A DNA stretch of 11,306 nucleotides from JAGKXB01 sp964498835 (GCA_964498835.1 CAZCIX010000058.1:1-11306), one strand, 5' to 3'. Counted from the first letter of the stretch, positions 1-7,540 are shown. A program made the numbers and translations. Notes: generated from the letters alone by a model not told the origin.

Positions 1-2
1 GA

Positions 3-2873
3 ATGGCGAGTAACAACGTAGCCCAATTTGCCGCCGAGCTGAAGATGCCGGCCGATTTATTGCTGACCCAGTTAAGTTCTGCGGGAGTTGAAAAGAAATC
101 GGCATCTGATCCCTTGTCCAAAGAAGATAAAGATAAACTTCTTGAGCATTTGCGTCGCACACATGGTACCCCGCAAGAGGGCGACAAAACGAAGATTACC
201 TTGATGCGTAAAGAAACGACTGAAATCAAACAGGCGGATGCGATGGGGAGGTCACGTACAATACAAGTGGAAGTACGTAAGAAACGTACTTTTATCAAAC
301 GTGATGATGCGAGTGAGTTGCCGGCAGCGGCAATTGCTCCACAAATAGATGAGCAAGAACAAGTTCGCCGTGCAGAAGAAGAACGGCGTCAGGCCGAGTT
401 GCTTGCTCGTCAAGAAGCTGAGTTGCGTGAAAAACAAGAGCGTTTAGCAAAATTGCAAGCAGAAGAAAAAGAAGCACGCGAAAAAGCAGCAATGGAAGCA
501 AAACTGGCAGCAGAGAAAGAAGCGAAAAGAATTGCAGAGGAAGATCTGCTGGTACGTAACAAAAATGATACTGTTTCTTCTACTCCTACTCATCCAGAAG
601 AGCAAAGAAATAATGTCGATGTGAATGTTATTGATGCCGAAGAAGAAAGGAAAAAAGCGGCACAAGCTACAAAAGATGCAGCAGAGAAAGCCGCAAACAT
701 AGATCGTGCGCGCAAAATGGTCGAGGATGAAGTGGCACAAATTAAGGCCATGATGAATACTCCTCGCAAAATAGTGAAAGCCCCAGAACCAGTTGCTACT
801 TCTACTTCAGTAACGGAAAAAGGACCTGAAGGTACCTTGCATAAACCTGCTGATAAAAAACATCCTGCCAAAAAAGATGAAAAGAAAACGGTTGTTACAG
901 ATAAAAAATCGATTAAATCTGCCAACATTTCTTCTACCTGGCAGGATGATACGAAGAAACGTAATGGACCTAACCCTAATAAATCGCATGCTACTAATTC
1001 GAATGTGGGGGGACGCGATGGATGGCGTGGGCCGAAAGGTCGTCGCCAAAATCACGGCGACCATCATGCGCAACACAATGAAAGAGAAAGCAATTTCCAG
1101 GAGCCAACTGAGGCAATCGTGAAAGAAATTCACGTTCCAGAGACAATTACTGTTGCTGAATTGGCGCACAAAATGTCAGTTAAAGCTTCGGAAGTGATTA
1201 AGCAGTTGATGACACTTGGTCAAATGTGCACGATTAATCAGGTATTGGATCAAGAAACAGCGATGATTTTGGTGGAGGAAATGGGCCACAAGGCATTTGC
1301 GGCCAAGCTGGATGATCCTGAAGCTTTCCTGGATGAAGGTGTTGAGCACGCAGACTTTGAAATGCTGCCACGCGCACCTGTCGTAACGGTGATGGGGCAC
1401 GTTGATCATGGTAAGACATCGTTGTTGGATTACATACGTCGTGCCAAGGTTGCTTTTGGGGAGGCTGGCGGTATTACACAGCACATTGGTGCTTATCATG
1501 TGGAAACACCGCGCGGTATTATTACTTTCCTCGATACACCAGGTCACGAAGCGTTTACCGCAATGCGTGCACGTGGTGCTAAGGCGACAGATATTGTGAT
1601 TTTGGTGGTTGCTGCTGATGATGGTGTCATGCCACAAACCAAAGAAGCGATTTCTCATGCTAAAGCAGCAGGTGTGCCGCTGGTCGTAGCGATTAACAAA
1701 ATTGACAAACCAGGCTCTAACCTTGACCGTGTCAAGCAAGAGTTAATCGCTGAACAGGTTGTGCCAGAAGAATACGGTGGTGATGCTCCTTTCGTTCCAG
1801 TCTCCGCAAAAACTGGAGAGGGGATTGATGATTTGCTCGAACATGTCTTGTTGCAAGCTGAAGTCTTGGAATTAAAAGCACCAAAAGATGCACCTGCAAG
1901 AGGTTTGGTGGTTGAAGCAAGATTGGATAAAGGTCGTGGTCCAGTAGCGACTATTTTGGTGCAATCAGGTACTTTGAAGCGCGGTGATGTTGTACTTGCT
2001 GGATCATCGTATGGACGTGTACGCGCCATGTTGGATGAAAACGGCAAGAGCGTCACGGAAGCAGGTCCATCCATTCCAGTAGAAATTCAAGGGTTGGTTG
2101 AAGTACCAGTCGCTGGTGAAGAAGTCATGGTGATGGCTGATGAACGCAAAGCACGTGAAATTGCTCTGTTCCGACAAGGTAAATTCCGTGATGTTAAGTT
2201 GGCCAAGCAGCAAGCTTCCAAGCTGGAAAATATGTTTGATCAGTTGGCAGAAGGAGAAATTAAAAACTTGCCGATGATTATCAAAACAGACGTACAAGGT
2301 TCACAAGAAGCACTAGTACATTCTTTGCAGAAATTATCGGGTAGCGAAGTCCGTGTACAAGTTGTTCATGCTGGCGTAGGTGGAATTAGTGAGTCAGACG
2401 TCAATCTCGCCGTGGCGTCTAAAGCTGTGATTATCGGTTTTAACACTCGTGCTGATGCACAGGCACGTAAGTTGGCTGAGGTGAGTGGTATTGATATTCG
2501 TTATTACAATATTATTTATGACGCCATTAATGACGTAAAAGCCGCAATGTCGGGTATGTTGGCGCCAGAGAAACGCGAACAAGCGCTTGGCTTAGTTGAG
2601 ATTCGCCAGGTCATTATGATCAGCAAAGTGGGTGCGATTGCAGGTTGCTTTATCTTGGATGGTATGGTCAAACGCACTTCGTCCGTACGTTTGTTGCGCA
2701 ATAACGTGGTCATTTGGACGGGTGAGATTGATACCTTGAAGCGTTTCAAAGATGATGTGAAAGAAGTAAAAGCTGGTTTTGAGTGTGGTTTATCGTTGAA
2801 AAATTATAACGACATCAAAGAAGGCGATCAGTTAGAAGTCTTTGAAATTCAAGAAATTGCTCGTACCTTGTAA
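3..2873 (+). CDS. infB: Translation initiation factor IF-2
   Basis: This 956-residue GTPase brings fMet-tRNA to the 30S ribosomal subunit and promotes 50S joining in the cytoplasm. The start fits the family, which opens MASNNVAQFA; the window begins 2 nt upstream, so its ribosome binding site is outside. In order: an N-terminal IF2_N module (about 1-54), a highly charged Glu/Lys/Ala coiled-coil (about 115-185), a low-complexity Lys/Gly/Asn linker to about 370, and a second IF2_N module (about 377-428). The G domain shows G1 GHVDHGKT at 465-472, G3 DTPGH at 511-515, G4 NKID at 565-568 and G5 SAK at 601-603. Domains II and III follow, then the C2 fMet-tRNA-binding region ending near GDQLEVFE. 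The length is within the proteobacterial range. nusA would be expected just upstream, outside the window. Whether shorter forms are made from internal starts, as in E. coli, cannot be judged here. Confidence 0.98.
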   Translation: MASNNVAQFAAELKMPADLLLTQLSSAGVEKKSASDPLSKEDKDKLLEHLRRTHGTPQEGDKTKITLMRKETTEIKQADAMGRSRTIQVEVRKKRTFIKRDDASELPAAAIAPQIDEQEQVRRAEEERRQAELLARQEAELREKQERLAKLQAEEKEAREKAAMEAKLAAEKEAKRIAEEDLLVRNKNDTVSSTPTHPEEQRNNVDVNVIDAEEERKKAAQATKDAAEKAANIDRARKMVEDEVAQIKAMMNTPRKIVKAPEPVATSTSVTEKGPEGTLHKPADKKHPAKKDEKKTVVTDKKSIKSANISSTWQDDTKKRNGPNPNKSHATNSNVGGRDGWRGPKGRRQNHGDHHAQHNERESNFQEPTEAIVKEIHVPETITVAELAHKMSVKASEVIKQLMTLGQMCTINQVLDQETAMILVEEMGHKAFAAKLDDPEAFLDEGVEHADFEMLPRAPVVTVMGHVDHGKTSLLDYIRRAKVAFGEAGGITQHIGAYHVETPRGIITFLDTPGHEAFTAMRARGAKATDIVILVVAADDGVMPQTKEAISHAKAAGVPLVVAINKIDKPGSNLDRVKQELIAEQVVPEEYGGDAPFVPVSAKTGEGIDDLLEHVLLQAEVLELKAPKDAPARGLVVEARLDKGRGPVATILVQSGTLKRGDVVLAGSSYGRVRAMLDENGKSVTEAGPSIPVEIQGLVEVPVAGEEVMVMADERKAREIALFRQGKFRDVKLAKQQASKLENMFDQLAEGEIKNLPMIIKTDVQGSQEALVHSLQKLSGSEVRVQVVHAGVGGISESDVNLAVASKAVIIGFNTRADAQARKLAEVSGIDIRYYNIIYDAINDVKAAMSGMLAPEKREQALGLVEIRQVIMISKVGAIAGCFILDGMVKRTSSVRLLRNNVVIWTGEIDTLKRFKDDVKEVKAGFECGLSLKNYNDIKEGDQLEVFEIQEIARTL

Positions 2874-2896
2874 TTAACGATGCTTAATATTTTGTA

Positions 2897-2917
2897 GGGC
2901 GCTCCTTGAGGGTGCCC
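2897..2917 (+). terminator. Hairpin between infB and rbfA (weak terminator or processing stem)
   Basis: The arms GGGCGCTC (2897-2904) and GGGTGCCC (2910-2917) pair over 8 positions, two of them G-U, around a 5-nt loop. Only a broken T run follows (TTCGCATTTC), so full termination is doubtful. rbfA and truB have no other evident promoter, so partial readthrough, attenuation or an RNA processing site fits better than a hard stop. The hairpin contains the TTG that would otherwise extend rbfA upstream. Confidence 0.5.
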
Positions 2918-2947
2918 TTCGCATTTCAACACGCAAAAAGTAACATC

Positions 2948-3337
2948 ATGGTTAAACATAGTAAAAATATTCCAGGACGTGGTCTACGCGTAGCTGATCA
3001 AATTCAGCGCGATTTGGCAGAAATTGTCACGTTTGAGTTGAAAGATCCACGGATAGGGATGATTACGTTTACCGAAGTTCAGGTAACACCGGATTATGCG
3101 CATGCCAAAGTATTTTTTACTTCATTAAATGATAGCGAAGAGGCGATTAAAAATACCTTGCAAGGGCTAAACAATGCTGCAGGTTTTATTCGTCACCAAT
3201 TAGGTCGTCGTTTAACCATTCATACTTTGCCGCAACTTCATTTTGTGCATGACAACTCAATTGCACGTGGCATGCAGTTGTCGGATTTAATCGATCAAGC
3301 TAATGCAGTCCAAGCCAAGGATGCAGAAGAAAAATAA
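2948..3337 (+). CDS. rbfA: Ribosome-binding factor A
   Basis: RbfA is a small KH-type RNA-binding protein that helps mature the 17S rRNA 5' end and the 30S subunit, notably in the cold. The ATG at 2948 gives 129 residues, the normal family size, opening MVKHSKNIPGRGLRVADQIQ, which is typical of betaproteobacterial RbfA. An in-frame TTG at 2906 would add 14 residues but lies inside the intergenic hairpin and lacks family resemblance, so it was not used. The core reads ELKDPRIGMITFTEVQVTPD followed by DYAHAKVFF, the recognisable central motif. The gene sits 74 nt after infB and 32 nt before truB in the usual infB-rbfA-truB order, so co-transcription is likely. The Shine-Dalgarno sequence upstream is weak. 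Confidence 0.96.
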   Translation: MVKHSKNIPGRGLRVADQIQRDLAEIVTFELKDPRIGMITFTEVQVTPDYAHAKVFFTSLNDSEEAIKNTLQGLNNAAGFIRHQLGRRLTIHTLPQLHFVHDNSIARGMQLSDLIDQANAVQAKDAEEK

Positions 3338-3369
3338 TCGCTAATCATCTATCTGTATTGTCGTTTTTT

Positions 3370-4329
3370 ATGGCGAATACGAACACCAATATCTCACCCA
3401 AAAAAAATCGTAGTCTGCTTCATGGCGTCTTGTTATTAGATAAGTCGGTTGGTTTTTCGAGTAATGATGCTTTAATCAAAGCTAAGCGCTTATTGCTGGC
3501 CAAAAAAGCCGGTCATACCGGCACGCTGGATCCATTTGCTACTGGGCTTTTGCCTTTGTGTTTTGGTGATGCCACCAAATTTTCCCAAGATTTGCTGGAT
3601 GCGGATAAGACGTATGAAACAGTCGTGCATTTAGGTGTGACCACCACCACTGGGGATACGGAAGGCGATGTGCTGAAAGAATGCTCGGTAGGTGAGATGA
3701 CGCCAACACAAATAGAGCATGTTTTAGCGCAATTCCGTGGAGAAATTGCGCAAATTCCTCCTATGTATTCGGCATTGAAGCGTGATGGTAAACCTTATTA
3801 CGCGTATGCGCGTGAAGGGATTACTTTAGAGCGTGAAGGGCGTCTTGTTACCATTCATCGTTTAGAGTTGATAAACTATCAAGCACCATATCTGACTTTG
3901 CGTGTGCAATGTAGTAAAGGTACTTATATTCGCGTATTGGGAGAAGATATCGGCCAAGCTTTAGGCTGTGGTGCGCATTTACAATCATTACGCCGTACGC
4001 AAGTTGGTCATTTGTCTTTGTCGCAAGCTATCACACTTGACACAATTTCTAATATGCCAGAAACAGAGCGCACGCAACTACTGGCACCAGTGGATGCTTT
4101 GCTTTCTTCTTTTCCTATCGTGCATTTGAGTCAACTATTGACGCAGCGCTTCTTGCAAGGACAGCGTTTGTCCTCAGCGAAAGAGGGAATTGTGATCCCG
4201 AATGAAGAGGGACGCGTTCGTGTGTATGGTGATCAAGATGGGCAATGTCGATTATTGGGAACTGCGCAGATTAAAGAATTCGGCATTCTGGCACCTGAAC
4301 GCTTAGTCGCTACCAATCAGAGTGGCTGA
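3370..4329 (+). CDS. truB: tRNA pseudouridine(55) synthase TruB
   Basis: TruB converts U55 of the tRNA T-loop to pseudouridine and also acts as a tRNA chaperone. Using the ATG at 3370 the protein has 319 residues; an in-frame TTG at 3358 would add four. Neither start has a clear Shine-Dalgarno sequence. The catalytic aspartate is D54 in the signature GHTGTLDPFATGLLP (48-62), equivalent to Asp48 of E. coli TruB. The motif KGTYIR at 183-188 is the conserved arginine-bearing strand of the pseudouridine synthase fold. The last 70 or so residues look like the TruB C-terminal RNA-binding extension. It is the third gene of the infB-rbfA-truB run and ends in TGA only 2 nt from the end of the oppositely oriented exbD, with no strong terminator visible between them. 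Confidence 0.97.
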   Translation: MANTNTNISPKKNRSLLHGVLLLDKSVGFSSNDALIKAKRLLLAKKAGHTGTLDPFATGLLPLCFGDATKFSQDLLDADKTYETVVHLGVTTTTGDTEGDVLKECSVGEMTPTQIEHVLAQFRGEIAQIPPMYSALKRDGKPYYAYAREGITLEREGRLVTIHRLELINYQAPYLTLRVQCSKGTYIRVLGEDIGQALGCGAHLQSLRRTQVGHLSLSQAITLDTISNMPETERTQLLAPVDALLSSFPIVHLSQLLTQRFLQGQRLSSAKEGIVIPNEEGRVRVYGDQDGQCRLLGTAQIKEFGILAPERLVATNQSG

Positions 4330-4331
4330 TA

Positions 4332-4754
4332 CTACATTGATGCTTTTGATTCGGTGACGAAGGAAAATTTCGTTAATCCCTTGTTTTGCGCAGCCGCCAT
4401 GATTTGTGCGATGACTTCATATCGGGTGGATTTGTCTATCCGCAACTGTAAATCAGGCAAGGGTTTGCTTTGTGCTGCACTCAGAAATTTGTTATCTAAT
4501 TCAGTTTGTGTGATAGCTTGCTCGTTCCAAAAAAGCTTGCCTTGTGCATTAATCGAAAGTGTGATTGTTTCTGTTTTTTGCAAAGCAGGTGCAGATTTCG
4601 CAGTGGGTAAATCCAGCTTAATGGCATGTGTCAGCAATGGCGCGCTGATGATGAAAATCACCAGTAAAACTAGCATCACATCCACCATTGGCGTCACGTT
4701 GATGTCTGCCATTGGACGCGCTTCTTGTTTGTCATTAAATCCGCCGAATGTCAT
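4332..4754 (-). CDS. exbD: Biopolymer transport protein ExbD (ExbD/TolR family)
   Basis: This is a 140-residue inner-membrane protein with a short cytoplasmic N-terminus, one transmembrane helix (about 23-43) and a periplasmic domain. With ExbB it uses the proton gradient to energise TonB-dependent outer-membrane import. The key feature is the motif ADINVTPMVDVMLVLLVIFI: its membrane aspartate D25 matches the proton-carrying Asp25 of E. coli ExbD. The start is supported by AGGAAG six nt upstream on the minus strand, and that site overlaps the end of exbB, so the two are translated together. It is the last gene of the bamE-dapB-exbB-exbD operon. TolR is the alternative name; no tolA, tolB or pal is present, and the neighbourhood includes fur, which favours ExbD. 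No tonB is seen in the window. Confidence 0.9.
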   Translation of the reverse strand: MTFGGFNDKQEARPMADINVTPMVDVMLVLLVIFIISAPLLTHAIKLDLPTAKSAPALQKTETITLSINAQGKLFWNEQAITQTELDNKFLSAAQSKPLPDLQLRIDKSTRYEVIAQIMAAAQNKGLTKFSFVTESKASM

Positions 4755-4757
4755 GGC

Positions 4758-5444
4758 TTACTTCCTGATTCGTGCGCCAGTGGTCAAATAAGCATGCAAA
4801 TCGTGTGCAAAGCCATCTAGCTCGGCTAAGGTGACGCGATTCACCCTCGTATACGTGTTGTAGGCAAGCACTGCTGGAATGGCGACAGCTAAACCTAAAG
4901 CTGTCATGATTAGCGCTTCACCAACTGGGCCAGCAATTTGATCGATTTGCATCGCGCCTGCTGCTGAGATGGTGATGAGTGCGTGATAAATACCCCATAC
5001 CGTGCCTAACAAACCAACAAATGGGGCAGTAGAACCGACCGATGCTAACAATGTCAAACCGCTTTCCAAACGTGCGGACACGCGGTTGATTTCTTGGCGC
5101 AAAGTGCGTGTGATCAACTCCCCCGGATCAATGGCTGTGTTTAATGATGCTGCACTTGTTGCGGCATTATCTTGTTCCGGCCAATTAGCAGCTTTGGATG
5201 CTTGCTTGGCCAGTGGCACATAAATATGTTCGCTATCTACTTGTTGGATGAGTGCGATGGCGTCTTGCAAAGTTGGTGCTTGCCAAAAAGCATCCAGCGC
5301 ATGGGCACTTTTACGCATGCGCCAGGCGCTAAATGCTTTGGAGAGAATGTAATACCAACTGACAAGAGACATCAGTAACAAGGCATAAGCAACGGCATGG
5401 CTGACTGCATCACCTTGTGACCAATAATGTGCGAAATTATTCAT
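4758..5444 (-). CDS. exbB: MotA/TolQ/ExbB proton channel family protein, ExbB-like
   Basis: This 228-residue inner-membrane protein is the multi-spanning partner of ExbD in a proton-driven motor. Three hydrophobic helices are visible: about 15-35, about 130-155 (SVGSTAPFVGLLGTVWGIY, the family signature) and about 174-196 (GEALIMTALGLAVAIPAV). E176 in the third helix corresponds to the functionally important Glu176 of E. coli ExbB. A cytoplasmic loop of about 90 residues lies between helices 1 and 2, as expected. The ATG is preceded by AAGG six nt upstream. It follows dapB by 14 nt and precedes exbD by 3 nt, so it is internal to an operon. TolQ is a close relative; the pairing with a lone ExbD-type gene favours ExbB. 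Confidence 0.9.
   Translation of the reverse strand: MNNFAHYWSQGDAVSHAVAYALLLMSLVSWYYILSKAFSAWRMRKSAHALDAFWQAPTLQDAIALIQQVDSEHIYVPLAKQASKAANWPEQDNAATSAASLNTAIDPGELITRTLRQEINRVSARLESGLTLLASVGSTAPFVGLLGTVWGIYHALITISAAGAMQIDQIAGPVGEALIMTALGLAVAIPAVLAYNTYTRVNRVTLAELDGFAHDLHAYLTTGARIRK
4761..4766 (-). promoter_or_regulatory. Ribosome binding site of exbD overlapping the exbB end
   Basis: On the minus strand the hexamer AGGAAG lies 6 nt before the exbD ATG. The exbB TAA stop (4758-4760) falls within the spacer. A ribosome finishing exbB therefore reaches this site directly, which would help keep the two subunits in proportion. Confidence 0.7.
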
Positions 5445-5458
5445 TTCTTGCCTTATTT

Positions 5459-6295
5459 TTAATTTGCTGTACGCAATCCCAACACATCCTGCATGTCATA
5501 TAAACCATGCCTTTTATTGGCTAAAAAGCGTGCTGCACGTAAGCTACCTTGAGCGTAGGTGATGCGGCTGGAGGATTTGTGGCTGATTTCAATGCGTTCA
5601 CCGATGCCGGCAAACAGGACGGTGTGATCACCGACTATATCGCCGCCGCGTATGGTGGCAAATCCAATGGAAGACGGATCACGTTCGCCAGTCACGCCTT
5701 CGCGTGCATAGACTGCGTGCTCTTGCAAATCGCGACCTAATGCTTTGGCGACGACCTCGCCCATTTGCAGCGCAGTGCCGGATGGTGCATCAACTTTATG
5801 TCTATGGTGTGCTTCGATGATTTCAATGTCGTAGCCTTCGGAAAAGCTTTTTGCCGCCAATTCCAGCAATTTCATGGTGACATTGACGCCGACGCTCATA
5901 TTGGGCGCAAATACGATAGCGGTTTTTTCAGCTGCTGCGGCAATCGCCGCTTTGCCTGCTGCATCGAATCCTGTTGTGCCGATGATCATTTTGATGCCAT
6001 GTTCAGCACAAAATGGCAGATGCACGAGCGTGCCCTCTGGGCGTGTAAAGTCGATCAAATAATCTGCCTGTGCCAAACCTTGTGCCAGATCCGATGTAAT
6101 AAGAACACCACTATTTTGACCAGTGAAAATGGTAGCATCTGTGCCGATACTGCTTGATGTGGCCACGTCCAGTGCACCAGCCAGAATTGCGTCATCGCTG
6201 TTTAGGATGGATTCAATCAACATGTGGCCCATGCGTCCGCTGGCACCTGCAATAGCGATTTTTAAGGAGGAAGTTTTTTTATTTTGGTTTGTCAT
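5459..6295 (-). CDS. dapB: 4-hydroxy-tetrahydrodipicolinate reductase
   Basis: DapB is the NAD(P)H-dependent cytoplasmic reductase of the diaminopimelate/lysine pathway, supplying cell-wall cross-links and lysine. The protein has 278 residues, slightly over the usual 265-275 because of a short polar N-terminal tail (MTNQNKKTSS). The Rossmann dinucleotide motif GASGRMG is at 17-23, and GTTGF is at 106-110. The catalytic signature EAHHRHKVDAPSGTA is at 161-175, with the His pair 163-164 and Lys167 in the active site. The C-terminus (YDMQDVLGL) is typical. The ATG overlaps the bamE TGA as ATGA and has no Shine-Dalgarno sequence of its own, so its translation is probably coupled to bamE. exbB follows after 14 nt. 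Confidence 0.97.
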   Translation of the reverse strand: MTNQNKKTSSLKIAIAGASGRMGHMLIESILNSDDAILAGALDVATSSSIGTDATIFTGQNSGVLITSDLAQGLAQADYLIDFTRPEGTLVHLPFCAEHGIKMIIGTTGFDAAGKAAIAAAAEKTAIVFAPNMSVGVNVTMKLLELAAKSFSEGYDIEIIEAHHRHKVDAPSGTALQMGEVVAKALGRDLQEHAVYAREGVTGERDPSSIGFATIRGGDIVGDHTVLFAGIGERIEISHKSSSRITYAQGSLRAARFLANKRHGLYDMQDVLGLRTAN

Positions 6296-6825
6296 TTTTG
6301 GACTGCAGGTATAGGAGTAGCGATGCGTGCGAGGTAGTCTTTTTCTGTTGGCAGATTGCCGCCCTCAAAGCGTGTGACTTTTTTATCTTTGAAGAACACT
6401 ACGACATGGCTAGTAATGATCTCGCCATTGGCTTTTTGTAAGCGGAATGGATAATCCCAGCGTTCAGCGTGGAATAAGTCGTTTAATAAAGGTGTACCAA
6501 GTACAAAGCGTACCTGATCTTGTGTCATGCCTTCTTTTAATTGCGTCATCATTTCTTGTGAAATGAAGTTGCCTTGTTGAATATCGATTTGATGGACTGA
6601 AAAGAATCTCAGTATCCATGGCAATTTGGATAAATGTGAAACTTGTACGTCTTTGTTGTCGTTGCTGGTGGTATTGGAAGCGGCAGAGTTATTTGCTGAA
6701 GCAGTAGAGCTGTTGTTGACAGATTTTACGGTGGTAGTGCAAGCGGACAAGCAAGCGATCAATATTAAGCAAACCCAGGTGTTTAAATTTATCTTGTGAT
6801 GCAGGCGAGAAAATAACAGGTGCAT
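6292..6825 (-). CDS. bamE: Outer membrane protein assembly factor BamE (SmpA/OmlA lipoprotein)
   Basis: BamE is the small lipoprotein of the BAM complex that folds beta-barrel proteins into the outer membrane. From the ATG at 6823-6825 the protein has 177 residues; an in-frame TTG four codons upstream is the alternative, and neither has a clear Shine-Dalgarno site. A hydrophobic signal (about 14-28) ends in the lipobox LSAC, making C29 the acylated cysteine. Residues 30-62 form an Asn/Ser/Thr-rich linker, longer than needed to reach the domain. The BamE fold (about 76-155) shows IDIQQGN, the segment LKEGMTQDQVRFVLGTP and RWDYPF, all family landmarks. It heads the operon bamE-dapB-exbB-exbD, overlapping dapB by 4 nt, and is divergent from fur, a known proteobacterial arrangement (omlA-fur). 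Confidence 0.93.
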   Translation of the reverse strand: MHLLFSRLHHKINLNTWVCLILIACLSACTTTVKSVNNSSTASANNSAASNTTSNDNKDVQVSHLSKLPWILRFFSVHQIDIQQGNFISQEMMTQLKEGMTQDQVRFVLGTPLLNDLFHAERWDYPFRLQKANGEIITSHVVVFFKDKKVTRFEGGNLPTEKDYLARIATPIPAVQK

Positions 6826-6937
6826 AAATGATGTCAATGTGAGGAATTTGAATAAGCGGAGGAATAATAAGGCCGTTAGTAAAACATTATATGATAAAGT
6901 AAATAAGTTCTTCTTAAGTCCTTTTTAAGCAGTAAAC
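6826..6937. promoter_or_regulatory. Divergent bamE/fur control region
   Basis: This 112-nt AT-rich gap separates the two divergent starts and must hold both promoters. A perfect TATAAT reads on the minus strand at 6886-6891 (towards bamE), and TATGAT reads on the plus strand at 6890-6895 (towards fur); the two overlap. Neither has a good -35 hexamer at normal spacing. They sit on a small dyad, TTAT-ATG-ATAA (6887-6897). It is vaguely like half of a Fur box, so autoregulation is possible but not shown. No strong ribosome binding site is visible for either gene. Confidence 0.4.
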
Positions 6938-7501
6938 ATGACGAATAATCCACGTAATAACACAGACGATAGCTTAAACGATCATTTAGACAATAGTTTT
7001 GCTAATAGTCAAAACAACCAAAACAACCAAAACAACCAAAACAACCAAAACAGTCATTCTAGTCATCATTTTCAACACCATCCTATGGATTTAAAAGCTA
7101 GCGGTTTAAAAGCGACCTTGCCCAGGTTGAAGATTCTCGATATTTTTCAAAATAGCCAAGTACGTCATTTGACGGCAGAAGACGTATACAAAATTCTACT
7201 AGCTGAAAATATGGATGTCGGATTAGCCACCGTATATCGTGTTTTAACGCAATTTGAACAAGCGGGCTTACTGAGTCGTAATCATTTTGAAACTGGCAAA
7301 GCCATTTTTGAGTTGAATGAAGGTTCGCATCATGATCATTTAGTGTGTCTGGATTGCAGCCGGGTGGAAGAATTTTATGATGAAGAAATCGAAAGGCGTC
7401 AGCATAAAATTGCTGAAGATCGTGGTTTTAAACTAGCCGAACATGCGTTGGCGTTGTACGGAAGCTGCGTTAAAACCAATTGCCCGTATCGCTCTAAATA
7501 A
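6938..7501 (+). CDS. fur: Ferric uptake regulator Fur with N-terminal low-complexity extension
   Basis: Fur is a dimeric metal-dependent repressor that shuts off iron uptake genes when Fe(II) is plentiful. The conserved protein starts at about residue 50 (MDLKASGLKATLPRLKILD) with the winged-helix DNA-binding domain, including the recognition region GLATVYRVLTQFEQAG (95-110). The metal and dimer domain has HHDH at 131-134, the zinc pair C137/C140 and a second pair C177/C182. The full reading frame gives 187 residues against roughly 140-150 for the family. The extra 45-50 residues are Asn/Gln/Ser/His-rich and contain the tandem repeat at 7010-7052. The first five residues (MTNNP) resemble the normal Fur opening, so the extra stretch may be an internal expansion behind the authentic start. 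Starting at M50 (7085) would give a 138-residue standard Fur, but no ribosome binding site precedes that ATG. A terminator follows. Confidence 0.95.
   Translation: MTNNPRNNTDDSLNDHLDNSFANSQNNQNNQNNQNNQNSHSSHHFQHHPMDLKASGLKATLPRLKILDIFQNSQVRHLTAEDVYKILLAENMDVGLATVYRVLTQFEQAGLLSRNHFETGKAIFELNEGSHHDHLVCLDCSRVEEFYDEEIERRQHKIAEDRGFKLAEHALALYGSCVKTNCPYRSK
7010..7052 (+). repeat. In-frame 9-bp tandem repeat in fur (Gln-Asn-Asn units)
   Basis: CAAAACAAC is repeated four times without error (7010-7018, 7019-7027, 7028-7036, 7037-7045), followed by a partial fifth unit CAAAACA. The units are in frame with fur and encode Gln-Asn-Asn. A 9-bp period means gain or loss of units by slippage would keep the gene open. 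Perfect identity suggests recent or ongoing expansion. Confidence 0.95.
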
Positions 7502-7513
7502 TCATCGCGTAAC

Positions 7514-7534
7514 TGCGTAGTTTGTTGCTACGCA
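7514..7534. other. Hairpin just downstream of fur
   Basis: TGCGTAG (7514-7520) and CTACGCA (7528-7534) form a perfect 7-bp stem with a 7-nt loop. There is no T run after it. It lies 12 nt past the fur stop and directly before the stronger terminator hairpin, and may stabilise the 3' end of the fur transcript. Confidence 0.6.
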
Positions 7535-7540
7535 TCACAC

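Noticed and set aside
2906..2947. Upstream TTG start for rbfA
   Set aside because: It lies within the intergenic hairpin, and the added residues do not resemble RbfA; the ATG at 2948 gives the usual MVKHSKNIPGRGLRVADQ opening.
3358..3369. Upstream TTG start for truB
   Set aside because: It adds only four residues and has no ribosome binding site; the ATG at 3370 is the simpler choice, though its own site is also weak.
6826..6837. Upstream TTG start for bamE
   Set aside because: It is four codons before an ATG that already yields a complete lipoprotein signal; no ribosome binding site favours it.
6881..6900. A genuine Fur box between bamE and fur
   Set aside because: The AT-rich dyad TTAT-N3-ATAA resembles only a small part of the 19-bp Fur consensus; too weak to call as an operator.
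7010..7052. Tandem units in fur as a CRISPR array
   Set aside because: Units are 9 bp, contiguous and without spacers; this is a coding tandem repeat.
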